From the NCBI RefSeq assembly GCF_000218895.1, contig NC_015703.1, positions 1,735,501 through 1,799,500 on the forward strand: 64,000 nucleotides of DNA. Reading direction: 5' to 3'. The notes beneath the pieces are model-generated. The model saw only the letters and a program-made list of their open reading frames with translations, ran no database searches and was not told where the DNA came from. The translations under genes and the position numbers were made by a program. The DNA comes from Runella slithyformis DSM 19594. GTDB taxonomy: Bacteria > Bacteroidota > Bacteroidia > Cytophagales > Spirosomataceae. Below, one piece after another: positions 44,451 to 54,205 of this stretch (its first letter is position 1; each line of letters opens with the position of its first letter).

Positions 44451-44462
44451 AGTTTATAAACA

Positions 44463-45668
44463 TTAATCGTTAGAAAACAGTAATTTTTGACAAAAAACCT
44501 CAGAGCGATAATCTTTCAGATAACCGCTTCCATCAATCCAAGGCTCCTTTTGTGACAGATAGTCACTCATAGCATTGGCTATTGCTTCGGGGCTGTTTGG
44601 AGCCACGGTAATTCCAAGTTGATATTGGTTTACCAACGCCCCCATTACACCTAATTTAGAAGCAATAAGCGGTTTTCCATATTTGGCCGCCAAGCCAAGG
44701 ATATTGCTGGAACTGAAAAAATGAATATAAGGCACCAATACAATATCCGCAATTTTGAACACCTCGTTGGTTGCTGCCGGATTAAAAAATTGAAAATGAT
44801 TACTGAATCCCAACTCGGGGTACTTCTTTTGCGCTTCATGTATAGATGCAAAAAGCGTAGATTCATACCCTTTTTCAGGCTCGCCGCAGATCAGCAGGCA
44901 TAGTCGGCTGCGTTGTTTGCTGTTCAATAGTTGTAATGCCGCTAATATATTCGGGATATTCTTACGGGAAGACAGGTGCCCGTAAATCAAAAAAACGGTA
45001 CGCCCGGCAGGGATTCCGTACAAGCTTCTTAATTCCTCTACCGGCGCAGAAGCACGTTGACGGAGGTCGATGGGATCGGGTAAGTGCTCAAATCGCGGAC
45101 CAAACCGTGCATTATATTCTTCTACTCCCTGCCTGTCATTCAGAAAGAAAATGCGCTCAAGCCTTGGATTACGAAGCATCCAGCGCATTTGCCAGCCTTT
45201 GCGCCAGCCTCGCCATTCGCGGCGTATTTTGTCTTTCAATGTAGTGCCCGATTCGTAGTATTTACGAAACGGCAGGAATAAAAGTCCTGAAAATTTAACT
45301 CCCAACCGGCTGGTTGACCTTTTCCCTAACTCATATTGAAAAGCATCAATGTGCATAAAGATCAATCGTTCTACCTCATATTGTTGTACAAGGGTGACCA
45401 AGTAGCGCATCTCTGCCGTTGCCCGTTGGAGTACGCTCGTAAGCGCCGAAAAAGCGGCTAATTGACCCGAATCAATATAATGAAATCGGATCAGTGATTC
45501 CTCCTTTTGAAAGCGTTCACGAGCGCCTTCATGCACTACAAACACAAAGCGACTCCGAACTTCCTCAGGAGTATTTTTTAAGTATTCTACCAGAAACTGT
45601 AGGTAATCTAAATGGTGCCCGCTGATATCTCGGTCATAAATAAGGGTACGCTCAGGAAGTTGCATCAT
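44463..45668 (-). CDS. GT-B glycosyltransferase
   Basis: This is a 401-residue GT-B protein. Its N-terminal half (RTLIYDRDISGHHLDYLQFL) looks like an acceptor-binding domain. The C-terminal half has FLIYGHLSSRKNIPNILAAL near 230 and LVPYIHFFSSSNILGLAAKYGKPLIAS near 318, the GT1/GT4 donor site in divergent form. It overlaps the upstream GT4 gene by 4 bp (ATGA). The palindrome at 44391-44450 starts 12 bp beyond its stop codon. Confidence 0.72.
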   Translation of the reverse strand: MMQLPERTLIYDRDISGHHLDYLQFLVEYLKNTPEEVRSRFVFVVHEGARERFQKEESLIRFHYIDSGQLAAFSALTSVLQRATAEMRYLVTLVQQYEVERLIFMHIDAFQYELGKRSTSRLGVKFSGLLFLPFRKYYESGTTLKDKIRREWRGWRKGWQMRWMLRNPRLERIFFLNDRQGVEEYNARFGPRFEHLPDPIDLRQRASAPVEELRSLYGIPAGRTVFLIYGHLSSRKNIPNILAALQLLNSKQRSRLCLLICGEPEKGYESTLFASIHEAQKKYPELGFSNHFQFFNPAATNEVFKIADIVLVPYIHFFSSSNILGLAAKYGKPLIASKLGVMGALVNQYQLGITVAPNSPEAIANAMSDYLSQKEPWIDGSGYLKDYRSEVFCQKLLFSND

Positions 45669-46780
45669 GCGTTTACCAGTTCTTTATACACTTCAAGCGT
45701 TTTTTTGGCCGTGGTTTCCGCTTTAAAAAGAGGTACCCGCTCATATCCTCGCTGACGCATTTTAGCTTGAAGGGATTGATCATAAATTACTTTTTCGACT
45801 GCCTCTTTGATGGAATCTTTATTTTCAGCCTCAAAATAGACCCCCGCTCCTTCAGCAATTTCATCAAACGAGGTTCCGGCAGTCACCGCTACCGGGCAGC
45901 CGCAACTCATCGCCTCCAATACGGGCAAGCCAAAGCCTTCCATTAACGACGGAAATACAAATACCTGCGCCCGTTCATACAGTTGAATCAGCGTAGTATC
46001 ATCAAAAATCGGATGGTAAAGCACCTGATTTTGAATACCCGCCTGACCTATTACATATTTTTCCTGCTCCGAAAACTTACCGCCCCCACCACACACTAAC
46101 CGTAAGTCTTTATCTTTCAACAGAATAGGAATCATCGCCTCCAAAAAAGTGAAAAAGTTTTTGTAATAATCCCGTTTGCCGACAAACAGTACATACTGTT
46201 CGGGAAGAGTCAAGGTGTTTTTGACCGCAATGGTAGGTTTATCCAGATAATTTCCCAGAGGAACCACTTTTATCTTGGCTTCATCTACCTCAAAATACTC
46301 GACGATCCCCTGCTTTGTCGCTTCCGAAACGGAAATGATTATATCGGCCCGTTTGATCAGTTGTTGTTTCAATTCTGAAAGCCCTTCACCCAATACCGGA
46401 AATACTTTACCGTATTTTTCGCTCAAGACATCATGAAAGGTCAGAACCATCGGTTTTTTTCCAACTTTATCCAGAAAGTATGAATGATAGTAGGTTGGAT
46501 GAAAAATATCAAAGTTGCCCAAGCTCAATTTCGTGGAACTGTAGAGCCGATTGAGTCGGGAAAACAATTGATTTACACGGGGATTGTTTGCAAACTGCTG
46601 ATAACGAACCGGGTGTGAATAATTTGCCTGGCGCAGGTATTCATTATTGGAGAATTTCAACGACAGTTCAAACTCAATGTCCTGACGCCCCGCAAATGCA
46701 TTCATTAACTCATAAAAATACCGGGAGATACCACCATATTGGGTACCGGTAAAGGTCTGGTGGTCATAAAGAACTTTCAT
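45665..46780 (-). CDS. GT4-family glycosyltransferase
   Basis: This is a 371-residue GT-B enzyme with a glycine-rich N-terminal loop (FTGTQYGGISRYFYEL near 10-25), YVLFVGKRDYYKNFFTFLEAM near 197 and VFPSLMEGFGLPVLEAMSCGCPVAVT near 280. The EGFGLPVLEA motif is the GT4 donor site. It acts in the cytoplasm on a lipid-linked acceptor. It is translationally coupled to the next glycosyltransferase gene. Confidence 0.85.
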   Translation of the reverse strand: MKVLYDHQTFTGTQYGGISRYFYELMNAFAGRQDIEFELSLKFSNNEYLRQANYSHPVRYQQFANNPRVNQLFSRLNRLYSSTKLSLGNFDIFHPTYYHSYFLDKVGKKPMVLTFHDVLSEKYGKVFPVLGEGLSELKQQLIKRADIIISVSEATKQGIVEYFEVDEAKIKVVPLGNYLDKPTIAVKNTLTLPEQYVLFVGKRDYYKNFFTFLEAMIPILLKDKDLRLVCGGGGKFSEQEKYVIGQAGIQNQVLYHPIFDDTTLIQLYERAQVFVFPSLMEGFGLPVLEAMSCGCPVAVTAGTSFDEIAEGAGVYFEAENKDSIKEAVEKVIYDQSLQAKMRQRGYERVPLFKAETTAKKTLEVYKELVNA

Positions 46781-46861
46781 GAAGTACCATTAAGGATAAT
46801 AAATCTGCCGCAATTCGCGGTAATTTCCCGTAAAAGTACAAAAAAACTGTATTTGAAAGCG

Positions 46862-47806
46862 TTATTTAGTTATTTTATGGTAAATCGGAAAATAACTGAT
46901 CGCATCAACTATTGACTTCAGTCTTTTTTTGAGCCCTTCTCTCCACGCAGACTCGGCAGGATTGAGTACGTTACGAAGTGAAAATACCGACGGGATAGTG
47001 CCATTGTGTTTTACTTTGGCTTTATAGGCATTCACCAGCGTAGTTGCTCCTGACTGCTGTATCATTTTTTGGATGTCTGCTCTGTCATCCAAACACTCCT
47101 TAAAGTTAAAGAAAGCTAAGGTTTCTCGTTGATTGACCAACCATTGATTGTTTTGATAGGTAAGTACGCGTTCGTGAAGGTTATGCAATCCTACGTTCCA
47201 TCCGGTATTCTTACAGATACAACTGTTTTCAAACAAAATGGGGACATAATTAAGCCAAAGCTGGTCAAGGTTCATTCCGCTGCAAAGATCAAAATAGGCT
47301 CTGTCGGTGAGTCGCTGCTGCCACCATTTCAAAAAATGAAAGGCATCCGGACTTTTACTTATGACAAAAAAACCATTGTCATACATTCCGGTATTAAGAA
47401 ACATTTTCTCATCACCGTACGCAGATTGCCCAAATTTTCGAGTTAATCGGGGCGTCAGCACTACAGCATACTCAGCCGCTTTTCGGAGTACGGCTGCAAG
47501 GTCAAGCACCAGCGTCGTTGAATCAAAGTAGATAACCCGTTCCACTTGCTCGGGTTGCAGGAAATAGTCAGCGTAAAACGCTTTTGAAGCATGTACGAGG
47601 GCATTGGGATCATATCGTTTTTGCATTTCGGCAATTTCGGCATACGGCAGGTCTTCAAGCTTCACGATGGCAGCATCCGCCAATTTCGATGCACCGATAA
47701 TGCCCGCTTTAAAGGTAATATCGTTGGGAAGGCTCTTGGCCAATACCTGCGCAAAAGGGTATTGCTCTGCCGTACAAACGGTAAATACTAAAGTCGTTCC
47801 AGCCAT
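46862..47806 (-). CDS. GT8-like glycosyltransferase paralogue with altered DXD motif
   Basis: This 314-residue GT-A protein is closely related to the next one (47788-48759): both share a C-T-A/L start, FYADYFLQ/YFFRYFLK, NTGMYDNGF/NTGVYNLGF, and WWQ/WWEE-like blocks, plus FENSCICKNTGWNVGLHNLHERV. The metal-binding motif, DPD in the sister, reads DST here (Asp about 95). Activity may therefore be reduced or use a different cofactor. It overlaps the sister gene by 19 bp. Confidence 0.7.
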   Translation of the reverse strand: MAGTTLVFTVCTAEQYPFAQVLAKSLPNDITFKAGIIGASKLADAAIVKLEDLPYAEIAEMQKRYDPNALVHASKAFYADYFLQPEQVERVIYFDSTTLVLDLAAVLRKAAEYAVVLTPRLTRKFGQSAYGDEKMFLNTGMYDNGFFVISKSPDAFHFLKWWQQRLTDRAYFDLCSGMNLDQLWLNYVPILFENSCICKNTGWNVGLHNLHERVLTYQNNQWLVNQRETLAFFNFKECLDDRADIQKMIQQSGATTLVNAYKAKVKHNGTIPSVFSLRNVLNPAESAWREGLKKRLKSIVDAISYFPIYHKITK

Positions 47807-48759
47807 TTTTCAAACGGTTTTTTCAAAAGTGCTCTTATCCGTTGGTACTTATAAAGTGGTTCAGACTTAATATAATAGCACGGAAATTGCCGATAATAGG
47901 CGTTATGATTACGTAATAATTCTTCTCGATAATAATCAAACAACGGGTTTAGATCAGGGCGCCGGTCGAAGGTAAATCGGTCTTGGTATTTAGAAATAAC
48001 CGATGGCTTGGCCGGATCATAACCGCTGTAATGAAAAAAAACCACCGGAAGCCCATTGACAAAATGCCTGCCCTGCTGCTGCGTAAACACGCGCTCATGC
48101 AGGTTCCAATAGGCGGCATTCCATCCGGGATGCTTCTCTACATGTACATTATTCCAAAAAACAGGGGCAAAATTCACCCAATGCTGATCGACAAAAAGTC
48201 CGTTGCAGAGGTCTATTTTACATTCATCAAACAGTTTTTCTTCCCACCACTTCACAAAGTCCAGTGCTTCCGGACTTTTAGTTAACGCAATAAAGCCCAG
48301 ATTATACACCCCTGTGTTGAGGTGATGCAGTTCGTTGGGCGTCAGTTGATCGTCAATGGGGGTAGTTAGATGAGGAGTGAGTACAAAGTCATTTTTTTCG
48401 AGCAATGCTTCCAGCTGCGTAAGTGGCTGATATACAATAATATCAGGATCAAAATAAATGACATTTTTTACCTGAGGAATTTTCTTTAAAAAGTACCTGA
48501 AAAAATAGGGTTTTACCGCCGTATTGAGTTCGGTAATGTTGTAATGCTCGCACATTTTATCAAGTCCGTCCATCCCGATTCGGTGCAGTTCCAAGATTTC
48601 AAATTCAGGAAGTTTGTCAGCCGGAACATTCGCCGTATCCAAACGATCAACCAACCCAATCACAAATCGAATATGCGGATTGGTACGCTTCAACGAATCC
48701 CCGAGGGTGCGGGCTTGGGCCAGATAATTAATGGAGCAAAGCGTAAAAGCTAATGTCAT
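47788..48759 (-). CDS. GT8-like glycosyltransferase
   Basis: This 323-residue GT-A protein has the DXD motif VIYFDPDIIVYQPL (Asp104, Asp106), LNTGVYNLGFIAL near 165, LCNGLFVDQHWVN near 198 and PGWNAAYWNLHERV near 226. It is the intact member of a tandem paralogue pair and is coupled by overlap to its sister downstream and, by a 4 bp overlap, to the GT-C membrane protein upstream. Confidence 0.75.
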   Translation of the reverse strand: MTLAFTLCSINYLAQARTLGDSLKRTNPHIRFVIGLVDRLDTANVPADKLPEFEILELHRIGMDGLDKMCEHYNITELNTAVKPYFFRYFLKKIPQVKNVIYFDPDIIVYQPLTQLEALLEKNDFVLTPHLTTPIDDQLTPNELHHLNTGVYNLGFIALTKSPEALDFVKWWEEKLFDECKIDLCNGLFVDQHWVNFAPVFWNNVHVEKHPGWNAAYWNLHERVFTQQQGRHFVNGLPVVFFHYSGYDPAKPSVISKYQDRFTFDRRPDLNPLFDYYREELLRNHNAYYRQFPCYYIKSEPLYKYQRIRALLKKPFEKWLERL

Positions 48760-50843
48760 TGTGTGATAAAGTAGTAATGAGAAGAAGGGCGTTTAAAACG
48801 AACCAGCAACAACGATTTGGTACGATAGATCGCTGCAACAGCACCCTTAGATATGTATTTATCAATAAGTTGTTCATCATCGCACAACACATATTCGTAG
48901 GCAAATATCCGACTCGCATTGGGTAATGCCAAATATTCTTTGTGACACAGTACATATTTCATGTCCCAAGTAGGCGGCAATTGCTTATTCAGAATGCTCC
49001 AATAATGATAAAAGCCTAATTTTTTGTTAAACATTATCCCCAGTGTTTGGGTATTGTTGGGCAATAATTTTGCCAATGCTTTAAAATCAGAGTAAGAAGA
49101 GGGGTTTTCTTTGTCAGCAATGAAAAAATAGTACTCTCTCGGATGCTTAAAGATATTCTCGTCTTCTTTATTATAATAGCCCAAGCTACCCAGTTTGGCA
49201 ATAATCTCCCGACGCTCCCAATACGCAGGGCTAGTCTTTAAAGGAAAACAGGGCTCTCTTCTCTCAAAATCATACGCAGTACTCAACATTTTCCGATAAG
49301 AAAACTCCTGTGCTTCCATTGGCACACAAAGATGTTTGGGGATATAACCCAAGAAGTACTTGGATACGTATCTGAGAGGAATAAGGGGCTTATTAAAATT
49401 GTTGATAACATAAGGTAAGGACGCCAAAACAAACAAAAAAGTAATGCCTACTTTCCATTTTTCAGAAAGCTTAGAGAGGGCAAGGCCCGCCAAAACGGCA
49501 CCTTCGGCAAATAAAGGTAAGTGGGTGCGTGTACTCCACAATTGGAATTTGGCGGCCGTACAAAAAATAAGAAAGCCTATAATTATACACCAAAGGAGGC
49601 CTTTGAACTTTGGATATCCTTTTTGAAACAGCAACCAAATTGAAGCCGAAATGCAGCTTAGGAACATCAAAATATTGCCCGACATATCTTCCTGAATCAC
49701 AAATTGGGTGCGGTAGGTATCTAATGAAATCAACGAATCATTGATAGAAATACCTATTAACTCATGAAAACGAGCTATTGAATTGTCAATTTGGATATTC
49801 CATGCCAAATTAGGCAACCCTAAATGCAGACCGGCATTTTTAGCAACATTACTGAGGGTATACAACACTCCATATTTCTCAGTTGCTATATTTTCTACGA
49901 AAAGGGGATGCCCAAAAGAAGGACTCAAAATGTTATTAAACAATTGATAGTTGCGCCAAAAGAAAGGAGAGAAAACAAGGCAAAGGCTGAAAAAAGCAGC
50001 GCAGAACAACCCTAAAGCAACTTTTAAGCCCTCTTTTTTCAGCAATTGAAAACCTATCCACACACAGTAAGGAAACGCATAGAAAAAAACAGTATATTTA
50101 GTAAACCCGCCCAATACCAAACAGAAAATCATCCATAGAGCATCGTTCCAATTAAAATTGGTAAGAACCTTCAGTCCAAAATAAACAAAACTGATAAAGA
50201 AAAATGTAGCCACATAATCATTTTGCGTAGTGCTGGCCTCCAATATTCCGATGGGCAAAGCAAGCTGTAAAATACTGGCAATTAATTGATTACGAAAATT
50301 CAATCCCAGTTCTTTGCCTATTAGACCTACTCCAAAGACCACACCGATCATGGCGCTCCACTGTACCAAATTCAGCAAACAGTCATTGCCGCTCAATGCC
50401 ATTAGGTGCAGCAGCAGATATTCTGAAAGCACATTATGATACAATTGCTGTACGTGGAAAGTAGGGTAATGTTTTACGTTATGATTTTGAAGCCAGCAAA
50501 CGACCCGTGTAAGGTGATAATTTATGGAGTCAACATTGTTGGGAGGGCCGTAAACAGCCAGAAAAAAAACAGGGAAAACAATTGTAAGGGCCGATATAAC
50601 CACTAAAATACGGTAATTGCGCGGTAGTTCATTAAAAGCCCGAACAGAAGCAATAGAGGCAGATAGAAACGAAACGGAGGTTGTTTTTGTCCCAAACCGC
50701 TTATAAAGAGCAACTACTGAAACCGAGATCCAAAATAATCGTATGCATAAGGGGGTGAGTAAATCAAGCGCAGATAAAAGCTCTGTTGACATAAATGCCA
50801 AAACCGCTATGAAGACCCATGATTTAATGATTTTGAGCCGCAT
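48756..50843 (-). CDS. GT-C-like multi-pass membrane protein
   Basis: The 695-residue protein has about twelve hydrophobic segments in residues 1-500 and a long C-terminal soluble part. The first periplasmic loop has PPNNVDSINYHLTRVVCWLQ near 105, the same D-x4-HL-x-RV layout seen in the 55738-57819 protein, where GT-C enzymes carry their acidic active site. It overlaps the end of the upstream glycosyltransferase gene by 37 bp. A sugar- or substituent-transfer role at the periplasmic face is likely; the substrate is unknown. Confidence 0.6.
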   Translation of the reverse strand: MRLKIIKSWVFIAVLAFMSTELLSALDLLTPLCIRLFWISVSVVALYKRFGTKTTSVSFLSASIASVRAFNELPRNYRILVVISALTIVFPVFFLAVYGPPNNVDSINYHLTRVVCWLQNHNVKHYPTFHVQQLYHNVLSEYLLLHLMALSGNDCLLNLVQWSAMIGVVFGVGLIGKELGLNFRNQLIASILQLALPIGILEASTTQNDYVATFFFISFVYFGLKVLTNFNWNDALWMIFCLVLGGFTKYTVFFYAFPYCVWIGFQLLKKEGLKVALGLFCAAFFSLCLVFSPFFWRNYQLFNNILSPSFGHPLFVENIATEKYGVLYTLSNVAKNAGLHLGLPNLAWNIQIDNSIARFHELIGISINDSLISLDTYRTQFVIQEDMSGNILMFLSCISASIWLLFQKGYPKFKGLLWCIIIGFLIFCTAAKFQLWSTRTHLPLFAEGAVLAGLALSKLSEKWKVGITFLFVLASLPYVINNFNKPLIPLRYVSKYFLGYIPKHLCVPMEAQEFSYRKMLSTAYDFERREPCFPLKTSPAYWERREIIAKLGSLGYYNKEDENIFKHPREYYFFIADKENPSSYSDFKALAKLLPNNTQTLGIMFNKKLGFYHYWSILNKQLPPTWDMKYVLCHKEYLALPNASRIFAYEYVLCDDEQLIDKYISKGAVAAIYRTKSLLLVRFKRPSSHYYFITQ

Positions 50844-52018
50844 AGCTTGTCTATTATTTCTAAAACGTTATTTATGCTTTCGGCCGTAGGATGTCTTTCC
50901 AATACCTTTTGCTTGGCATTTTTACCCATCTGTACTCTTAATTCGGGAGAATCGATAAGTTCAATGATGCGTTTACTCATGGCAACACTGTCCAGATACG
51001 GAACCACAAACCCGGCATCTTCTTCCACAAGCTCCGGCGCACCGCCCGATTTTTCAAAACACACGATCGGTTTTTCGGCCAAGGCCGCTTCCAATACCAC
51101 CAGAGGATAAGGGTCTTCCCGAGAAGTGAGTGCAAAGACGTCAAATTGGCTTAGATATTGAAAGACATCGGGCGTAAGCCCTACGTGAATAATACGCTCT
51201 GCCAGCTCCATTCGTTCGGCATCGAAGCGCTGTACTTCGTATAACTCAGACGTATTCTGCATTCCTACCCATACAAAATAAACGGGTTTATTGCCAAAAT
51301 GGGGAATGACCTGCTGCGCCAACATCATAAAAACATCATTGCCTTTTCGCCACTCTGCATGACCGCAACCGCCGACCAACACCGCATCGGCAGGCAATCC
51401 CATCTTTTGTCGGACATTTACCTTTTTCCCTTCTTCTATCTTTTTCAGAATCAGCGATGTATCTATGATCTGAAAAGTACTGATTTGATTTTCAGGGTAA
51501 TGATATGTTTTTTGAAAATAAGCGGCTACGGCTTTAGACACCACGATCAAATGACCGATACGACTCATCAGGTAATCCATATCATTGGGATCACTGTATT
51601 TTTTGATGGACATCTCCAGCTCGTGGGCAAAGAGAACCGTGGGAGCAGCAATAAAATCCAATCGACGATACGCCGCCGCTGCGCCGATTGTATTGGCAAA
51701 AATAAGTCCGAAATCCTGCGCGATGAACAATTCTTTAAATCGTTTCCAACGTCTCTCCAATACTTTTCTTTTGGCCCATTGCGCCAGCGAAAGCAGAGAT
51801 AACAGCTTTTCGATGAGCGGACTGAAATGAACATCGCCTAAACGCGGTAAACGCGTCGTGGGAACCAACGCCCCAAACTCCTCCTCCAGCGGCCCGTCGC
51901 TGCACAGAAGCAAGTGCATCGGCAAATGGTATTGCTTCAATTGCCGGAGCAACTGCAGCAAAACGATCTGTCCGCCGGCACGATTGGCATCGTGGCTTAT
52001 AAAGAGGATTTTTTTCAT
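50807..52018 (-). CDS. GT4-family glycosyltransferase
   Basis: From the ATG at 52018 (MKKILFISHDANRAGGQIVL) the protein has 403 residues, and its start overlaps the previous stop codon as TAATG. The GT-B features are the N-terminal RAGGQIVLLQLL, GGCGHAEWRKGNDVFMMLA near 227, and ALTSREDPYPLVVLEAALAEKPIVCF near 302. It is close in sequence to the neighbour at 52018-53121, so the two may be duplicates. Confidence 0.82.
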   Translation of the reverse strand: MKKILFISHDANRAGGQIVLLQLLRQLKQYHLPMHLLLCSDGPLEEEFGALVPTTRLPRLGDVHFSPLIEKLLSLLSLAQWAKRKVLERRWKRFKELFIAQDFGLIFANTIGAAAAYRRLDFIAAPTVLFAHELEMSIKKYSDPNDMDYLMSRIGHLIVVSKAVAAYFQKTYHYPENQISTFQIIDTSLILKKIEEGKKVNVRQKMGLPADAVLVGGCGHAEWRKGNDVFMMLAQQVIPHFGNKPVYFVWVGMQNTSELYEVQRFDAERMELAERIIHVGLTPDVFQYLSQFDVFALTSREDPYPLVVLEAALAEKPIVCFEKSGGAPELVEEDAGFVVPYLDSVAMSKRIIELIDSPELRVQMGKNAKQKVLERHPTAESINNVLEIIDKLCGSKSLNHGSS

Positions 52019-53121
52019 TAAAATTTCGTCAACAGTTTTTGCCAATTATCCAATTGACGATATACATCAAACGTTAAAGCTCGCTCTCGAAGTACATTTT
52101 TATCAATGGTAATGGCCCCATTCATGACCTTTTGCATAATCTCGGCCAGTTTTGGGATATCAAATGCCGGTGCCACTTCACCCATTCCGGGTTGTACAAA
52201 CTCACTGATCCCGCCTGAATTAAATCCAACTACCGGTTTTTGTAAATACGCAGATTCGATCATGACCAGGGGGAAAGGATCTTCGCGGGAAGTGAGCACA
52301 AAGCCATCACAGATATTGAGGTAATCATAGTAATCCTGCCCACCTTTCGCACCCAAAGCCTTGAAATTCAGGTTTTCTCTCTTTACCCTTTCTGCTAAAT
52401 AATAAGAAACGCCGTATTCACTTCCACTCCCCAACCACACTATATAAGCGTTTTCAGGGAGATGTCGGAGTAGATCCGGCACCATATCGTATCCTTTACG
52501 CATGCACATTGTTCCCGACATCAGCCACACAAATGCATCGGCAGGCAACCCCAGCTCCTGCCGCAGAGCCGCTCTGTCTTTTTGCAGACTGATTTTTTGG
52601 GTATCAATAAACGAGTGCAGAAGATGAAGATTAGGCACTCCCATTTTTTGAAGTTGGTCTACCACGATTTGCGAACACCCGAGCGTGGTCTGCGCGTAGG
52701 TAAGCATTTCCGAAAAAGAATCGGCCCGAAGGGTGTCAAATGTTTCCAACAACTCATGAACGTGCACCACATAGGGCACGTTCAGTTTACGCGCCAACCG
52801 CGCAAACTGCGGCATGGTAATCGTATTGAAATACCATACATCCGGTTTAAACTCCCGGTGAATTCGTTTGATATAGCTCTCTTCAGGGGTCAATCCAAAA
52901 ACCCGATGGTAAACCGCTTCCACCGAATAATAGGGTAATCCACGATGAAATTTGTGAATATAGGTAGCATCTGCGGGTGAGTTTTTAGCAAACAGTTCTC
53001 CTGCCTGACGCGTATATACTGCCGTTTTTATATCGCTTCCTGCCAAATGTTTGATCAGGTACCAAAGCACCATCTCCGAACCTGTCCGCGCTCCGGTAGG
53101 TGTAAAAAATAAAATCTTCAT
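52018..53121 (-). CDS. GT4-family glycosyltransferase
   Basis: This is a 367-residue GT-B enzyme with the N-terminal loop FFTPTGARTGSEMVLWYLI, WLMSGTMCMRKGYDMVPDLL near 203 and LTSREDPFPLVMIESAYLQKPVVGF near 278. The SREDPFPLVMIE donor motif is shared with its downstream neighbour. Start and stop codons are tightly spaced with both neighbours. Confidence 0.82.
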   Translation of the reverse strand: MKILFFTPTGARTGSEMVLWYLIKHLAGSDIKTAVYTRQAGELFAKNSPADATYIHKFHRGLPYYSVEAVYHRVFGLTPEESYIKRIHREFKPDVWYFNTITMPQFARLARKLNVPYVVHVHELLETFDTLRADSFSEMLTYAQTTLGCSQIVVDQLQKMGVPNLHLLHSFIDTQKISLQKDRAALRQELGLPADAFVWLMSGTMCMRKGYDMVPDLLRHLPENAYIVWLGSGSEYGVSYYLAERVKRENLNFKALGAKGGQDYYDYLNICDGFVLTSREDPFPLVMIESAYLQKPVVGFNSGGISEFVQPGMGEVAPAFDIPKLAEIMQKVMNGAITIDKNVLRERALTFDVYRQLDNWQKLLTKF

Positions 53122-53124
53122 GCG

Positions 53125-54117
53125 TTAGACATGGCTCTTTGGATCGAGCTTATAAAAATAGGGCTTGTTACGAATGATTTTCCAAAAATAGGTAGAAAAC
53201 AGCCAAACTTTACGTGCGAAATCTTTTTGTTGCTCTAATTCACCGAAAGGATTTCGAAATTTACTCGCGTTAAGCGCGATTTTCCACCCAAAATAGATGG
53301 GAATCATCAGATAATAATTGAGCATAAGTCCTAAATAGCGCCCGATTCCAAACTCTTTGCGAACCCAAACCAAATTGGAAAGCTGAATTTGAGGATAGAA
53401 ACGATTGATAATAGTAATCAACACGTCTTTCCTTCTGGGATTACTGCCCCATTCATGATGAATATACCCGCAGTCTTCAAATACTTTCAGCTTCCCGGTG
53501 CGGCCCAATCGGCAGTTCCATTCAACATCTTCACCATACAGGAAAAAATCTTCGTCCAGCAATCCTGCCTTTGCTACGGCTTCCCGTTTGGCCAATAAAA
53601 ATGCCGCCGGAATCCAATCCACCTGATCGGGATCATCATAGTATGTCTCGGGAATCAGTTTTTCGAGTACCGTTTTAAAGAATTGCCCCGGAGGCAGCAC
53701 GTATAATGTCCGTTTAAAGATGGCCAAACTGCGATAAAAAGGGCGGGGCGTTCGGTCAGAAAAAAGTTGAATCCCGCCGCAGGCAGCCGTATCAGGCTGG
53801 GTATCCAACCGATGTACACAACGCGTTATGATATCATCAATGAGTTCGGTATCAGAGTTGAGCAGCAAATAATAGCGTCCTTTTGCGGCTCGGATTCCCG
53901 TATTATTTGCCCGTGAAAATCCAGCATTATAGCCCATATTCAGCCATTGAATCTCCTGAAATTCTGCGGTGATGATTTCCCCGGCTCCATCCTGCGAATC
54001 ATTGTCGACCACAATAATTTCAAAGCTAACCCCTTTTGTATACGCATAAATGGAGCGAATGCAATCGGTTGTTAATTTGAGGGTTTTGTAATGAATGATG
54101 ATAATCGAAACGTCCAT
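53125..54117 (-). CDS. GT2 glycosyltransferase, rhamnosyltransferase type
   Basis: The 330-residue GT-A protein has DVSIIIIHYKTLKLTTDCI at the start, VVDNDSQDGAGEII near 36, NAGFSRANNTGIRAAKGRYYLLLNSDTEL near 62-90 and EDVEWNCRLGRTGK near 192. The WbbL/rhamnosyltransferase group shares this layout. A C-terminal amphipathic region may touch the membrane. The sugar is not fixed by sequence. Confidence 0.8.
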   Translation of the reverse strand: MDVSIIIIHYKTLKLTTDCIRSIYAYTKGVSFEIIVVDNDSQDGAGEIITAEFQEIQWLNMGYNAGFSRANNTGIRAAKGRYYLLLNSDTELIDDIITRCVHRLDTQPDTAACGGIQLFSDRTPRPFYRSLAIFKRTLYVLPPGQFFKTVLEKLIPETYYDDPDQVDWIPAAFLLAKREAVAKAGLLDEDFFLYGEDVEWNCRLGRTGKLKVFEDCGYIHHEWGSNPRRKDVLITIINRFYPQIQLSNLVWVRKEFGIGRYLGLMLNYYLMIPIYFGWKIALNASKFRNPFGELEQQKDFARKVWLFSTYFWKIIRNKPYFYKLDPKSHV

Positions 54118-54120
54118 TTG

Positions 54121-54205
54121 TTCAGAAGTCAGAAATCAGGAGTAAGGAGTGAGAAATCAGAGTAATCTACTCCTGACTACTCACTCCCGGCTCCTGAACC
54201 CTGAA
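54121..54205. repeat. Imperfect inverted repeat, candidate empty repeat unit
   Basis: TCAGGAGTAAGGAGTGAG (54136-54153) pairs with CTCACTCCCGGCTCCTGA (54180-54197), 15 of 18 positions, and TTCAG/CTGAA extends the stem outward. It fills the 88 bp gap between two genes. Its short, repetitive AGGAGT/GAGTGA composition recalls the ends of the four-helix-bundle cassette at 24323-24852, but no gene lies inside. Confidence 0.6.
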
